Positions 44,160 to 52,826 are shown, counted from the first letter of the stretch. The stretch: DNA of 64,000 nt from Halorubrum sp. Atlit-26R (GCF_003666015.1 NZ_QPLT01000015.1:1-64000); one strand, 5' to 3'. Made by a program: numbers and translations. Notes: a model not told the origin generated them from the letters alone.

Positions 44160-44494
44160 GGGCTTTGGAGGTGTTCGCCGTCGATCCGCGATCAGCCATT
44201 TATAAGCGAGCGGCTGGGGCTTTGGAGGTGTTCGCCGTCGATCCGCGATCAGCCATTTATAACTGAGCGGCTGGGGCTTTGGAGGCATTCGCCGTCGGTC
44301 TGCCAGGTACTATTTATAAACGAGCGACTGGGGTTTTGAAGATGTTCGCCACCGATCCGCCAGCAACGGCTTATAAATGAGTCGCTGGGGCTTCGGCGGG
44401 CTTCACGGCCGATCCGATATCAACTATTTAAAAACGAGCGGCCGGGCCGCCGAAGTCGTTCAGCGCCGACCCGCGGTCGACCACTTATAAACGA
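44153..44494 (+). repeat. Six contiguous 57-bp repeats with TATA-like cores
   Basis: Units begin at 44153, 44210, 44267, 44324, 44381 and 44438, each exactly 57 bp. The consensus starts GCGGCTGGGGCTTTGGAGG, has TTCGCCG-CGATCCG in the middle and ends CCATTTATAA-CGA. Units 1 and 2 are nearly identical; units 4-6 have drifted widely, yet no unit has gained or lost a base. The array ends 6 bp before the hemA stop. It is not a CRISPR: there are no spacers. Related units are at 57182 and 63818. Confidence 0.9.
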
Positions 44495-44499
44495 CCGTA

Positions 44500-45840
44500 C
44501 TAATCGTCCAACTCTTCGGCGACGGAGTCGGGGACCGCGTCCGGGCCGCCGGCCGCGGCGTCGGCGATGTCCGCCTCCTCCGGTCCCTCGGCCCCCGACG
44601 TGAACTCGGGGTCGAACAGCCGGAGCGCGGTCCGGATCGTCTCCCAGTCGTCCTCGCCGGCGGCGTCCCGGAGCGAGCGCGTCGGGGCCGCGAGCAGTTG
44701 GCCGACGAGCGCGTCCGCCAAGTCCTCGACCGTCTCGCGCTGCTCGTCGGTCAGCCCGCCCTGCGCCTCGAGCTTCGACATCGCGCGGTCGAGCTCGCGC
44801 GCCTTCACCTGATCCGCGCCGGCGTACATCGCCGAGATGGCGTCGTCCGCGCGCTTGCGCTTGTACGCCCGGAGGATGCGGTCGAGCTCCTCGTCGATGA
44901 TCGACTCGACCTTCCGGGCCTCCTCCGCGCGGCTCTCGCGGGTCCGCCGGGTGACGTCCTCGAGGTCGTCGATGTCGTAGACGGTGACGCCCTCGCGGGC
45001 GCCGGCCGCGGGGTCGACGTCGCGGGGCTGCGCGATGTCGATACAGACGACGCGACCCGCGCCGTCGACGTAGGAGGGGTGGACGACGAGGTCGGGGCTC
45101 CCGGTCGCGGTGACGACGAGGTCGGCGTCGGGGATCACCGCGGGGAGGTCAGCGAGCGACACCGCCTCGGCGGAGGTGTCGACCTCCTCGACGACGAACT
45201 CCGCGTGCGGCACCGTGCGGTTCGCGACGACGATCTCCGAGACGGCGGTGTCGTCGAGCGTGCGAGCGGCGAGCGTTCCCATCTCGCCGGCGCCGACGAC
45301 GACGGCGGTCCCGTCGGTCAGGTCGATCTCGCCGGCCGCCAGCCGGACGGCCGCGGAGCCGAGCGAGACGACGCCCTCGTTGATCTCGGTCTCCGTCCGC
45401 GCGCGCTCGCCGACGTGGAGCGCCTTCGTCACGGCGTCCTTGAGGACGGGGCCGATCCCGCCGGCGGATTTCGACTCCTCGTAGGCCTCGCGCAGCTGGC
45501 CGATGATCTGGTCCTCGCCGAGCACGAGCGACTCCAGCCCGGAGGCGACGCGCATCAGGTGTTCCAAGCTCTCCTCGTGGTCGAGGCGGCGGACCGCGCC
45601 GCCGCGAACCTCCGGCGCGAACGTCGACAGCGCCGTCGTCCCGTCGACGGTCCGGTCGGTGACGACGTACGCCTCCGAGCGGTTGCACGTCTGTACCGCG
45701 AACGCCTCCTCGACCCCTTCGCGCGCGAGCAGGTCGGAGACGGTCGCGCGGACGCCGTCGCCGCCGGCGGCCTCGATCTCGTCGACGGTCGCGTCGGCGT
45801 GGGCGACGCTCACGCCGGCGATCGCACCCGTCTCTCTCAT
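44500..45840 (-). CDS. hemA: Glutamyl-tRNA reductase
   Basis: A 446-residue NADPH enzyme making glutamate-1-semialdehyde from Glu-tRNA, the first step of tetrapyrrole synthesis. The N-terminus is MRETGAIAGVSVAHADATVD; the catalytic Cys is in FAVQTCNRSEAYVV. The NADPH site is TAVVVGAGEMGTLAARTLDD and the dimerisation helix is RILRAYKRKRADDAISAMYA. Start chosen by the ATGA overlap (45837-45840) with the precorrin-2 dehydrogenase gene. The C-terminal ~60 residues are acidic. Last gene of the heme operon. Confidence 0.95.
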   Translation of the reverse strand: MRETGAIAGVSVAHADATVDEIEAAGGDGVRATVSDLLAREGVEEAFAVQTCNRSEAYVVTDRTVDGTTALSTFAPEVRGGAVRRLDHEESLEHLMRVASGLESLVLGEDQIIGQLREAYEESKSAGGIGPVLKDAVTKALHVGERARTETEINEGVVSLGSAAVRLAAGEIDLTDGTAVVVGAGEMGTLAARTLDDTAVSEIVVANRTVPHAEFVVEEVDTSAEAVSLADLPAVIPDADLVVTATGSPDLVVHPSYVDGAGRVVCIDIAQPRDVDPAAGAREGVTVYDIDDLEDVTRRTRESRAEEARKVESIIDEELDRILRAYKRKRADDAISAMYAGADQVKARELDRAMSKLEAQGGLTDEQRETVEDLADALVGQLLAAPTRSLRDAAGEDDWETIRTALRLFDPEFTSGAEGPEEADIADAAAGGPDAVPDSVAEELDD

Positions 45841-46556
45841 CGACTGAGTACCCCCTCTATCACGGTGTCGGCCTCTTGCCGTCCGTAAGATCTCCCCTTT
45901 TGTAAAGCCTTCCAAACCCCCCGGGATCTGACAACGCGTCGGACCGCTTCCCGCCGCTTTTCGGGGGCGACGCCCGCCCCTTTCAGCTCCTCGCGGATCT
46001 CCCCCGAGAGCGCAGCCATCTCGCCGGCGCCCTCGATCTCGGCCTCGATCCGCTCCCGCAGCGCCTTCGCGAGCGCGGGGCTCGTCCCCCCCGTCGAGAG
46101 CGCCACGGTCACCGGCTCGTCCTCGACCGTCGCGGGCACGACGACGCTCCCGGGGTCGCGGCCGCCCGAGACGTCCGTCCGGTTGACGAGGATTCCCCGA
46201 TCGAGCGCGGCCGACTCCACGGCGGCGTTGACCGCGGCGTCGTCCGTCGCCGCGACCGCCAGCGCCGGGTCGAGGCGATCGATCCAGTCGGCGACCGCGT
46301 CGGCGTCCGGGACCGCGCGGACCAGTTCGACCGACGGGCCGCCCTCGGTTCCGGAGTCGCGGTCGTCCTCGTCGTCCCCGTCACCCTCCGCGCCGCCCGC
46401 GCCGTCCGCGAACTCGCGCAGCCGCTCGTCGAACTCTGGGCTGACGACGACCACCCGCGCCGCCTCGTCGAACCCGCGCGCCTTGCGCGAGCCGACGGCG
46501 CCGCCGCCGAAGACGGCGACCGTCTCGCCCGCGAGGTCGTGGTAGAGCGGGGTCAC
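45837..46556 (-). CDS. Precorrin-2 dehydrogenase / siroheme synthase N-domain (Met8/SirC type)
   Basis: A 239-residue protein from GTG 46556 (MTPLYHDLAGETVAVFGGGA), fitted by a GTGA overlap with the previous gene. The NAD site is TVAVFGGGAVGSRKARGFDE. Further landmarks are ALAVAATDDAAVNAAVESAA, GILVNRTDVSGGRDPGSVVV and the family block VALSTGGTSPALAKALRERI. It oxidises precorrin-2 to sirohydrochlorin, and possibly inserts iron. An acidic insert (GDGDDEDDRDSG) after residue 55 is typical for halophiles. Confidence 0.9.
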   Translation of the reverse strand: MTPLYHDLAGETVAVFGGGAVGSRKARGFDEAARVVVVSPEFDERLREFADGAGGAEGDGDDEDDRDSGTEGGPSVELVRAVPDADAVADWIDRLDPALAVAATDDAAVNAAVESAALDRGILVNRTDVSGGRDPGSVVVPATVEDEPVTVALSTGGTSPALAKALRERIEAEIEGAGEMAALSGEIREELKGAGVAPEKRREAVRRVVRSRGVWKALQKGRSYGRQEADTVIEGVLSR

Positions 46557-47638
46557 GCCGTGTTGCTGTCCGCCCGGTCCGCGATGCGGATACCGGTCTT
46601 CTTCAGGATGCGCGTCGAGAACAGGGTGTCCCAGTCGTCGGCGCCGACGTCCCAGTGCTCGTCCATCAGCTCCCTGACCTCCGCGATCCGGCGCTCGCTC
46701 TCCGCCTCCGTGCGGCCGTGCGTCATCGCGAAGAAGTTGTACTCCCAGACGCCCGCGTGGCGCGGGCGCTCGTAGCAGTGCGTGACGAAGTCGAGGTCCG
46801 CCACCGCGGGCCCGACCTCGTCGAGCACGTCCTCGGGCACGTTCCAGACCGTCATCCCGTTCTCCGTGTAGCCGAGCGCGTAGTGGTTCGGGATGACGCC
46901 GACGCGGCGCACCTTCCCCTCCCGCTCGAACCGCTTTATCGTCTCGATCACCCAGTCGATGTCGGCGCCGATCGCGGCCGCGACGTCCGCGTACGGCGTC
47001 TCCGTCACCGGGAGCCCGCCCTGGATCTCGACCACGAGGTCGCGCTCGTCCGGAGTGAGCGTCCCGCGGTCGCTGGGCTCCACGTCGGGCCCCAAATCCG
47101 ACAGGTCCACGTCGCCCTCGGGAACCGGCCCGTCGACGAGGAACTTCGCGCCGACGTGGAACTCCCGGAGCTTCGGGAGGTTGTACGTCTCCTGGCCCGT
47201 CGCGGCCTCGATCTCGTCGAGCACCTCCTCGACGCGGTCGCTCCCGTCCTTGTCGGGGTCCGGGTGGTCGGCGACGCTCACCACGAACCACATGTTGAGG
47301 TGGGGGTGCTCGCGCTCGTAGTTGTGCGCGACGGCGGTGAACTCGTTGACGGTCTCCGCGATCTCGTCGTAGCGCTCCGGCGGCGCGTGCATCGCGACGA
47401 GCGACGCCGCCCCGCCGATCTCCTCGGCGTTGACGAGCGCGCCGAACCGCGAGAGGATTCCCTCCTCGTCGAGTTCGCGGACGCGCTCGCACAGCTCCGG
47501 GCCGGTCACGTCCACGCCGCGCTCGCGGAGCGCGGCCGCCGCCCCGTCGAAGGGGCGCTCCGCGACCGGGAACCCCCCCTGGAACGCGTTGATGATCGCG
47601 CGGTCGAGCGCCGACAGGTCCGCGTCGACCTCTTGCAT
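46553..47638 (-). CDS. ahbAB: Siroheme decarboxylase, fused AhbA-AhbB
   Basis: A 361-residue protein with two Lrp/AsnC-like halves. The first (residues 8-150) has SALDRAIINAFQGGFPVAER, ELDEEGILSRFGALVNAEEI and EHPHLNMWFVVSV. The second (about 190-340) has DERDLVVEIQGGLPVTETPY, KRFEREGKVRRVGVIPNHYA and HAGVWEYNFFAMTHGRTEAE. AhbA and AhbB are separate subunits in most organisms and convert siroheme to 12,18-didecarboxysiroheme in the archaeal heme route. The operon continues to precorrin-2 dehydrogenase and hemA. Fusion is common in haloarchaea. Confidence 0.9.
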   Translation of the reverse strand: MQEVDADLSALDRAIINAFQGGFPVAERPFDGAAAALRERGVDVTGPELCERVRELDEEGILSRFGALVNAEEIGGAASLVAMHAPPERYDEIAETVNEFTAVAHNYEREHPHLNMWFVVSVADHPDPDKDGSDRVEEVLDEIEAATGQETYNLPKLREFHVGAKFLVDGPVPEGDVDLSDLGPDVEPSDRGTLTPDERDLVVEIQGGLPVTETPYADVAAAIGADIDWVIETIKRFEREGKVRRVGVIPNHYALGYTENGMTVWNVPEDVLDEVGPAVADLDFVTHCYERPRHAGVWEYNFFAMTHGRTEAESERRIAEVRELMDEHWDVGADDWDTLFSTRILKKTGIRIADRADSNTA

Positions 47639-47676
47639 GGCCCGACATCGGGCCCGAGCGAGAATAAGCGATCCGG

Positions 47677-47742
47677 CCTGACGCCGCGAGGCTTCTGACC
47701 TGACGCCGCGGGGCTCCTGGCCTGACGCCGCGGGGCTACTCG
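47677..47742. repeat. Three tandem 22-bp repeats
   Basis: CCTGACGCCGCGAGGCTTCT and two close copies start at 47677, 47699 and 47721. The third copy runs over the stop codon of the downstream minus-strand gene (47736-47738). Probably replication slippage. Confidence 0.75.
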
Positions 47743-48203
47743 TCCACGTCTTGCGCGATGTCCGCGAGCGACGAGCGCGGCCCGCGGTTCGCGTCGTACA
47801 CGGTCCGTTCGCCCGGGACCCGGAGGCCGTACAGCTCGCCGGGCACCACGACGTCGAGAACGACGCTGTCGCCCGGCTCCCGGCCGTTCGCGTCGAGCCA
47901 CTCGACTAAGCGGTTCGCCCCCTCGCCGGCCTCGCGCGCGAGCCGACGGTTGTCGAACGCGCCGCGGAGGAACCGTCCCGTGGAGTCGCTCGCGACCCGC
48001 GCGTGGTACTCCTCGCGGTCGATCGCGACGCGGATCAGGTCGCCCTGACTCACGCCGAGCGCGTCGCAGCTTCCGGACTCGACGCGGCCGTCGAGCGCGT
48101 CGTCGTCGGGGAGCCTGACGCAGGGCCGGCGAGTGCCGCCGCTCCGGGCGAGCGAGACGCGAATCGAGGAGACGTCCTCGCCGTCGGAGGGGACGCGAGG
48201 CAT
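47736..48203 (-). CDS. Uncharacterised haloarchaeal protein
   Basis: A 155-residue protein (MPRVPSDGEDVSSIRVSLAR). It is beta-rich: RRPCVRLPDDDALDGRVESG, SQGDLIRVAIDREEYHARVA, GDSVVLDVVVPGELYGLRVP. The pattern of short strands suggests a double-psi or swapped-hairpin barrel. No motif recognised. It starts 10 bp after eS6 ends, on the same strand, so it is probably cotranscribed with that ribosomal gene. Confidence 0.65.
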   Translation of the reverse strand: MPRVPSDGEDVSSIRVSLARSGGTRRPCVRLPDDDALDGRVESGSCDALGVSQGDLIRVAIDREEYHARVASDSTGRFLRGAFDNRRLAREAGEGANRLVEWLDANGREPGDSVVLDVVVPGELYGLRVPGERTVYDANRGPRSSLADIAQDVDE

Positions 48204-48213
48204 CGCGGCGTCG

Positions 48214-48618
48214 TTACTCGTCGGCGTCGTCGTCCGCGTCGCCCTCGCCGAGTGCGGCCGCAACGTCGCCGTCGCCGTCGACGACGCTCGCGTTGATCTG
48301 CGCGATGTCGTCGTCGATCTCGCGACCGCGGACGGTGATGCGCTTGCGCTCGCCCTCGCGGGACGGCTCGAAGCCGACGCCGCCCTCGAGGAGGAGCTCC
48401 TTCAGGCGCGTGCCGGAGACGTCCTCGCGCATCGGGCGCCCGGTCTCGTCGGATCCGCCGGTGAGTTCGATCGTGTGGTCGGAGAGCCCCACGGCGTCGC
48501 CGCCGATCTCGTCGCCGAGTTCGCGACCGAGGAATCGGTTGGCGTCCTGTCCGTCGACCTCTCGCTGGAACGTCTCGCCGGTCTCGGGGTCGGCGACGAC
48601 GACTTTGAATTCGGCCAT
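48214..48618 (-). CDS. rps6e: Ribosomal protein eS6
   Basis: A 134-residue small-subunit protein. It starts MAEFKVVVADPETGETFQRE and includes the family block VGLSDHTIELTGGSDETGRP, SGTRLKELLLEGGVGFEPSR and KRITVRGREIDDDIAQINAS. The C-terminus is the acidic extension usual in halophiles. Length matches haloarchaeal eS6. Confidence 0.93.
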   Translation of the reverse strand: MAEFKVVVADPETGETFQREVDGQDANRFLGRELGDEIGGDAVGLSDHTIELTGGSDETGRPMREDVSGTRLKELLLEGGVGFEPSREGERKRITVRGREIDDDIAQINASVVDGDGDVAAALGEGDADDDADE

Positions 48619-48684
48619 GCGCGAACCCAGTCCCCCGCGCATAAAAAGCACGTCGAAACGTCGGAACCGCGGGCCGCGCCGCGC

Positions 48685-49449
48685 TCAGGCGTCTGCACCG
48701 TCGACGCGGACGGTCTCGCGCTCGCCGTCGCCCCACGGGCCCTCGACGAACGCGGCCTCGACCGCGCGGGCGACGGCTTCCGGGTCGTCCGGGCCGCCCG
48801 CGTCGGCGACGCTCCCGACCGACTCCGGATCGAACGGCACGTCGAGCGCGTCGTAGACGGGAGCGGTGACCCGCGCGATCGGCTCGGGGTCCGCCGCCGA
48901 GACGACGAGGACGCCCGCGACGAGCGCCGCGTCGGCGCGGACGCGCTGGGCGAGCCCCGCGACCTTTCCGCCGCCGCCGACGCGCTCCGCGCCCTCGGTC
49001 GCCGCGCCGTCCGCGGTGCGCTCCCCGCCCGCGACCCGAAGCGAGTGGTCGCCCGGACAGAACGCGGCCCGCGGCTCCCCTCGGACCACGTCGGCGCCGA
49101 GGTCGCGGAGCGCGTCGCGGAGCGTCTCGGTCGCGGTCTCGTACCGCGAGTCGATCGAGCCGCGGCCGTCGCCGGTCGGCACCGCGACGCCGAACGACAG
49201 CGTCGACCCAGTGTACGCGACCGCGCGCCCGCCGACGTCGCGTTCGAGAGGCGGGAACCCCGCCGCCTCGGCCGCCCGCTTCGCCGCCTCGAACCCGGAC
49301 TCGCGGCCGTCGCGACGGCCGAACGCGACCTGCCGGGGCGGCGCGGTGACGCGCACGGCCGGGACGCCGTCCGCGGCGGACGCGAGCAGGTCCGCCGTCG
49401 GCTCGCGGTCCGCGGCGGGCGTCTCGAACTCGCCCCTGTACACGCGCAT
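48685..49449 (-). CDS. Lipoate-protein ligase-like (BPL/LPL fold) protein
   Basis: A 254-residue protein (MRVYRGEFETPAADREPTAD). Family points: VPAVRVTAPPRQVAFGRRDG, GFPPLERDVGGRAVAYTGS, LSFGVAVPTGDGRGSIDSRY and the ligase lysine-type block GGGGKVAGLAQRVRADAALV. This last block matches the K-(I/V)-x-G-x-(A)QRR motif of lipoate ligases and octanoyltransferases. The usual RRxSGG is loosened to DVGGR. It may attach lipoate to 2-oxoacid dehydrogenase-type proteins or GcvH. Confidence 0.75.
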   Translation of the reverse strand: MRVYRGEFETPAADREPTADLLASAADGVPAVRVTAPPRQVAFGRRDGRESGFEAAKRAAEAAGFPPLERDVGGRAVAYTGSTLSFGVAVPTGDGRGSIDSRYETATETLRDALRDLGADVVRGEPRAAFCPGDHSLRVAGGERTADGAATEGAERVGGGGKVAGLAQRVRADAALVAGVLVVSAADPEPIARVTAPVYDALDVPFDPESVGSVADAGGPDDPEAVARAVEAAFVEGPWGDGERETVRVDGADA

Positions 49450-49594
49450 ACCGAATCCGACGAGTGGAGCGCACAAGCCCTTTGCGCCGGGGAGGATTGC
49501 CCGTCGGCGCGCTACGAGCGCCGGAGACGAGGCGGCCCGTTCACCGGCGCGTGACACAACAGTTTTGTCGGCTCTGGAAGTGGTTCAGGTATCG

Positions 49595-51271
49595 ATGAGC
49601 GACCTCGGCGCGCTGCCGGTCCAAGCGTACCTGACCGCCTGCCTGTTGGCGGGGGTCATCGGGCTCTGGCTCGGCCGGGTCGCGTGGCGCGAGCGCGACG
49701 AGCCCGGGGGGATCGAGGTCGCGCTCTACCTGCTGTGCGGCGGCGGCGTCTCCCTCCTGTACGCGCTCCGCGTCGCCGCGCCCGGCGAGGTCGCGATGAC
49801 GGTCGCGCTCAACCTGGCGACGCCGCTGTTGGGCGCCCTGCCGGTCCTCTGGATCCTCTTCGCCCTCGCGTTCACCGGGCACGACCGCTGGCGCACGGAG
49901 AACCGGATCGTCGCGCTCGCGGCGCCGGCGTTCGTCTGGGTCCTGCTGGCGTGGTCGAGCGGCACCCACGGGCTCGCCCGCCGCTCGGTGACGCCGGTCA
50001 CGGACGGGCCGTTCACGCTGCTCGGCTACGGGCTCGGTCCCGCCGGGGGCGCGTACGTCCTCCTCGCGTACGGGCTGTGCGTCGCCGGCGCGGTCCTCGT
50101 CGTCGACCTCTACGAGCGGACGGGGAACCGCTACCGGCTCCAGACGTTCGTCGTCCTGCTGGGCACGCTGTTCCCGTTCCTGGCCGGCATCGCGACGTTC
50201 GTCGACGTCGGGAGCTACGCGAACCTCTCGTGGCTGCCGACGGCGTTCGTGATCCACGGCGTGTTCCTCTACGGCACCGTCTTCTGGCTCGGCACCCTCG
50301 ACGCCGCGGTCGTCGCGCGCGACACCGCCGTCGAGGTGATGCAAGACCCCGTGATCGTCTCCGGGTCCGACGGCCGCATCCGCGACCTCAACCCCGCCGC
50401 GGAGGCGATCCTCCCGCCGGACGCCGTCGGCTCGTCGCTGTCGGAGGCGTTCCCGCGCTTAGAGGTCGGCGACGAGCACCCGATCGGCATCGGCGACCGC
50501 CAGTTCGACATCCAGGAGAACCCGATCACCGACCCCCGGGGCACCGACCGCGGGCACGTCTTCCTGCTCCGCGACGTGACCGCCCGCGAGGAGCGACAGA
50601 CCGAACTCGAACGTCGGGAGGCCGAGCTCGAACGGCAGAACGAGCGCTTAGAGGAGTTCGCCGGCGTCGTCTCGCACGACCTCCGGAACCCGCTCGCCGC
50701 CGCGTCCGCGGCCGTCGAACTGGCCCGCCGGCGCGGCGACGACCCGGACGGCGCCTTGGAGCGGGCCGCGAACGCCCACGAGCGGATGGACGACATGATC
50801 GAGGGACTGCTCGCGCTGGCGACGGCGGGGGAGACGGTCGACGAGGTCGACCGCGTCTCGCTGGACGCGACGGCCAGGCGGGTCTGGTCGCGGCTGGAGA
50901 CCGCGGACGCGACGCTGACCGTCGAGGGCGACGCGACCGCGCTGGCCGACCGCGACCGCCTCGAACAGCTGCTCTCGAACCTGTTCCGTAACGCGATCGA
51001 CCACGCGGGCGAGGACGTCGCCGTCACCGTCAGCGTCGCGACCGACGGCGACGGGGTCACGCTCGTGGTCGGCGACGACGGCCCCGGGATCCCGCCCGCC
51101 GAGCGCGAGCGCGTCACCGATCGCGGCGTCTCGCTCGGCGGCGGCACGGGGCTGGGGCTGGCCATCGTCGGCGACATCGCCGAGGCGCACGGGTGGACGC
51201 TCTCGGTCGCCGAGTCCGACGCCGGCGGCGCGGAGTTCGTCATCGAGGGGATGGAGGCGGCGGAGCAGTGA
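49595..51271 (+). CDS. Membrane histidine kinase with 7TM sensor and PAS domain
   Basis: A 558-residue kinase. Seven hydrophobic helices (residues about 8-225) give the N-terminal 7TM sensor. A PAS domain follows (VEVMQDPVIVSGSDGRIRDL; HVFLLRDVTAREERQ), then HisKA with the phospho-acceptor His361 in VVSHDLRNPLAAASAAVELA. The ATPase part has LLSNLFRNAIDHAG, VGDDGPGIPPAERERV and GGGTGLGLAIVGDIAEAHGW. No response regulator is adjacent. It overlaps the next gene by 4 bp (GTGA). Confidence 0.9.
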   Translation: MSDLGALPVQAYLTACLLAGVIGLWLGRVAWRERDEPGGIEVALYLLCGGGVSLLYALRVAAPGEVAMTVALNLATPLLGALPVLWILFALAFTGHDRWRTENRIVALAAPAFVWVLLAWSSGTHGLARRSVTPVTDGPFTLLGYGLGPAGGAYVLLAYGLCVAGAVLVVDLYERTGNRYRLQTFVVLLGTLFPFLAGIATFVDVGSYANLSWLPTAFVIHGVFLYGTVFWLGTLDAAVVARDTAVEVMQDPVIVSGSDGRIRDLNPAAEAILPPDAVGSSLSEAFPRLEVGDEHPIGIGDRQFDIQENPITDPRGTDRGHVFLLRDVTAREERQTELERREAELERQNERLEEFAGVVSHDLRNPLAAASAAVELARRRGDDPDGALERAANAHERMDDMIEGLLALATAGETVDEVDRVSLDATARRVWSRLETADATLTVEGDATALADRDRLEQLLSNLFRNAIDHAGEDVAVTVSVATDGDGVTLVVGDDGPGIPPAERERVTDRGVSLGGGTGLGLAIVGDIAEAHGWTLSVAESDAGGAEFVIEGMEAAEQ

Positions 51272-52218
51272 CCGACGCAACGGTCTCGCTCCCCGCGGAC
51301 GTGATCGAGCGGTACGAGAAGTTCTCGCGGTTCAACTCCCCGTATCCCGCTCACGACCGCGGCCGCGCGGTCGACCTCTATCCCGGCGACGGCGTCGGGC
51401 GATCCCCGGTCGCCGGGACCGTCCGCGAGGTCCGCACCGTCGGCTGCCCCGACCGCCCGTACGCGGCCGCCGAGGACCACCTGATCGTCGTCGCCCTCGA
51501 CGACGAGTGGTGCGCCCGCGCCGGCGCTCCCGCCGGCACCGTCGCCCGGATCCTTCACGTGATCCCGGAGGTGGCCCCGGGCGACCGGGTCACCGTCGGC
51601 GACGCGCTCGGGCCGACGACTCGCTCCGGCTTCTTCGGGCAGTGGGTCGACGACCACGTTCACCTCGGCTTCCGCCCGCCGGGCGCGAACCCCCGCCGAG
51701 CCAGCGGCTCGTTGCCGGTCGCCGCGGACGCTCCGGCCGAGCCGGTCGCGTGGGACGGGACGGGGACCGTCGTCGAGCGCGGCCCGACGCACGTCGTTCT
51801 CGACGGCCCGCGGCGCGCGGACTCGGCCCGCCCCGGGTCCGGCCCGGCGTTCGCCGCGCTCGCGAGCGACGAGGGAGTCCCCCTCGACGGCGGGCTGACG
51901 CACTACGCGGGCGGCGGGACGTTTCGAGGAACCGACGAGACGCTCGAAGCGGACGATACCCTGTCCCTGTTTGGCACGCGAGTCGGGACGGCGGCCGAAC
52001 ACGGCGGCGGATCGGCCGCGGGAGGGCTCCGCGTCGAGTGGGTCCCCGTCGACGTCCTCGCGAACGGCGAGCGCGTCACCGGGCTGTCGCTGTTCGCGGC
52101 GCGCGGCGACCGGTTCGGCGTGAAGGTGGTCTGCCCGGACCGCGAGTTCGCGATCGGGGAGTCGGTGACGGTCGACATCGTCCCGAGCGACGACCCGATC
52201 CGCCTCGGCGTCGGGTGA
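51268..52218 (+). CDS. M23/LytM-like fold protein coupled to the histidine kinase
   Basis: A 316-residue protein from GTG 51268, overlapping the kinase stop. The first half follows the duplicated-hybrid-motif metallopeptidase plan: PAHDRGRAVDLYPGDGVGRS (H-x-x-x-x-x-x-D), SPVAGTVREV, EVAPGDRVTVGDALG and the H-x-H motif in WVDDHVHLGFRPPG. The C-terminal half (FRGTDETLEADDTLSLFGTR; GLSLFAARGDRFGVKVVCPD) is beta-rich and unknown. Haloarchaea lack peptidoglycan, so the role is unclear; there is no signal peptide. The domain call rests on motif spacing. Confidence 0.65.
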   Translation: MTDATVSLPADVIERYEKFSRFNSPYPAHDRGRAVDLYPGDGVGRSPVAGTVREVRTVGCPDRPYAAAEDHLIVVALDDEWCARAGAPAGTVARILHVIPEVAPGDRVTVGDALGPTTRSGFFGQWVDDHVHLGFRPPGANPRRASGSLPVAADAPAEPVAWDGTGTVVERGPTHVVLDGPRRADSARPGSGPAFAALASDEGVPLDGGLTHYAGGGTFRGTDETLEADDTLSLFGTRVGTAAEHGGGSAAGGLRVEWVPVDVLANGERVTGLSLFAARGDRFGVKVVCPDREFAIGESVTVDIVPSDDPIRLGVG

Positions 52219-52328
52219 GCGAGGAGGAATACGGTAAAGCGGTTCACCCCGCCTCGGCGCCGTCAATCGCCGGCCCGTTGTCCCCCGTTTCCGGGGGCTA
52301 CAAGCCGTCCCGGGATATTCCCCGGAAC

Positions 52329-52826
52329 ATGGACCGCACGGAGATCGCGGCGATGGACCCGCTCCCTGACGGGGCGACGGCGTTCGTCAGGCGGAAGTTA
52401 GAGGACGATCACGGCTACCTCTCGTGGCTGAACACGGAGGTAGAGACGATCGAACGCGGCCGGGTCGTCCTCTCGATCCCCTTCGACGACAAGCTCACGA
52501 ACGCGGACGGCCGGACGATCCACGGCGGCGTGGCGGCGACGCTGATCGACACCGCGGGGGGCGTCGCCCAGCGCACGACGTTCGAGGACCCGCTCGACGG
52601 CGGCGTCGCGACGGTGAACCTCAACGCGAACTACCTCCGCCCCGCGGACGGCGACCTCCGCGCGGAGGCCGAGGTGGTCAGAGCCGGCGGCTCGATCGGC
52701 GTCAGCGAGATGACGGTCACCACCGCCGGAAACGGGGGGGAGGGAGCCGCGGGAGACGACGCGAGCGACGCCGACCGCTCGGAGGTCGTCGTCGGTCAGG
52801 GCTCGTTCCGGCTGTTCCGCGAGTAG
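52329..52826 (+). CDS. PaaI-type hotdog thioesterase
   Basis: A 165-residue protein (MDRTEIAAMDPLPDGATAFV). Hotdog landmarks: LTNADGRTIHGGVAATLIDT with the HGG motif, then GVATVNLNANYLRPADGDLR and GQGSFRLFRE at the end. This is the 4HBT/PaaI family of acyl-CoA thioesterases. An acidic loop (GDDASDADRSE) is inserted before the final strand. The last 31 bp overlap the end of the convergent MoeA gene. Confidence 0.85.
   Translation: MDRTEIAAMDPLPDGATAFVRRKLEDDHGYLSWLNTEVETIERGRVVLSIPFDDKLTNADGRTIHGGVAATLIDTAGGVAQRTTFEDPLDGGVATVNLNANYLRPADGDLRAEAEVVRAGGSIGVSEMTVTTAGNGGEGAAGDDASDADRSEVVVGQGSFRLFRE

Noticed and set aside
43901-44205. Plus-strand frames through the repeat region as genes
   Set aside because: Arg/Gly-rich translations that run through inverted and tandem repeats; no start signals or domains.
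44153-44494. CRISPR array
   Set aside because: Repeats are directly contiguous with no spacers, and no cas gene is in the window.
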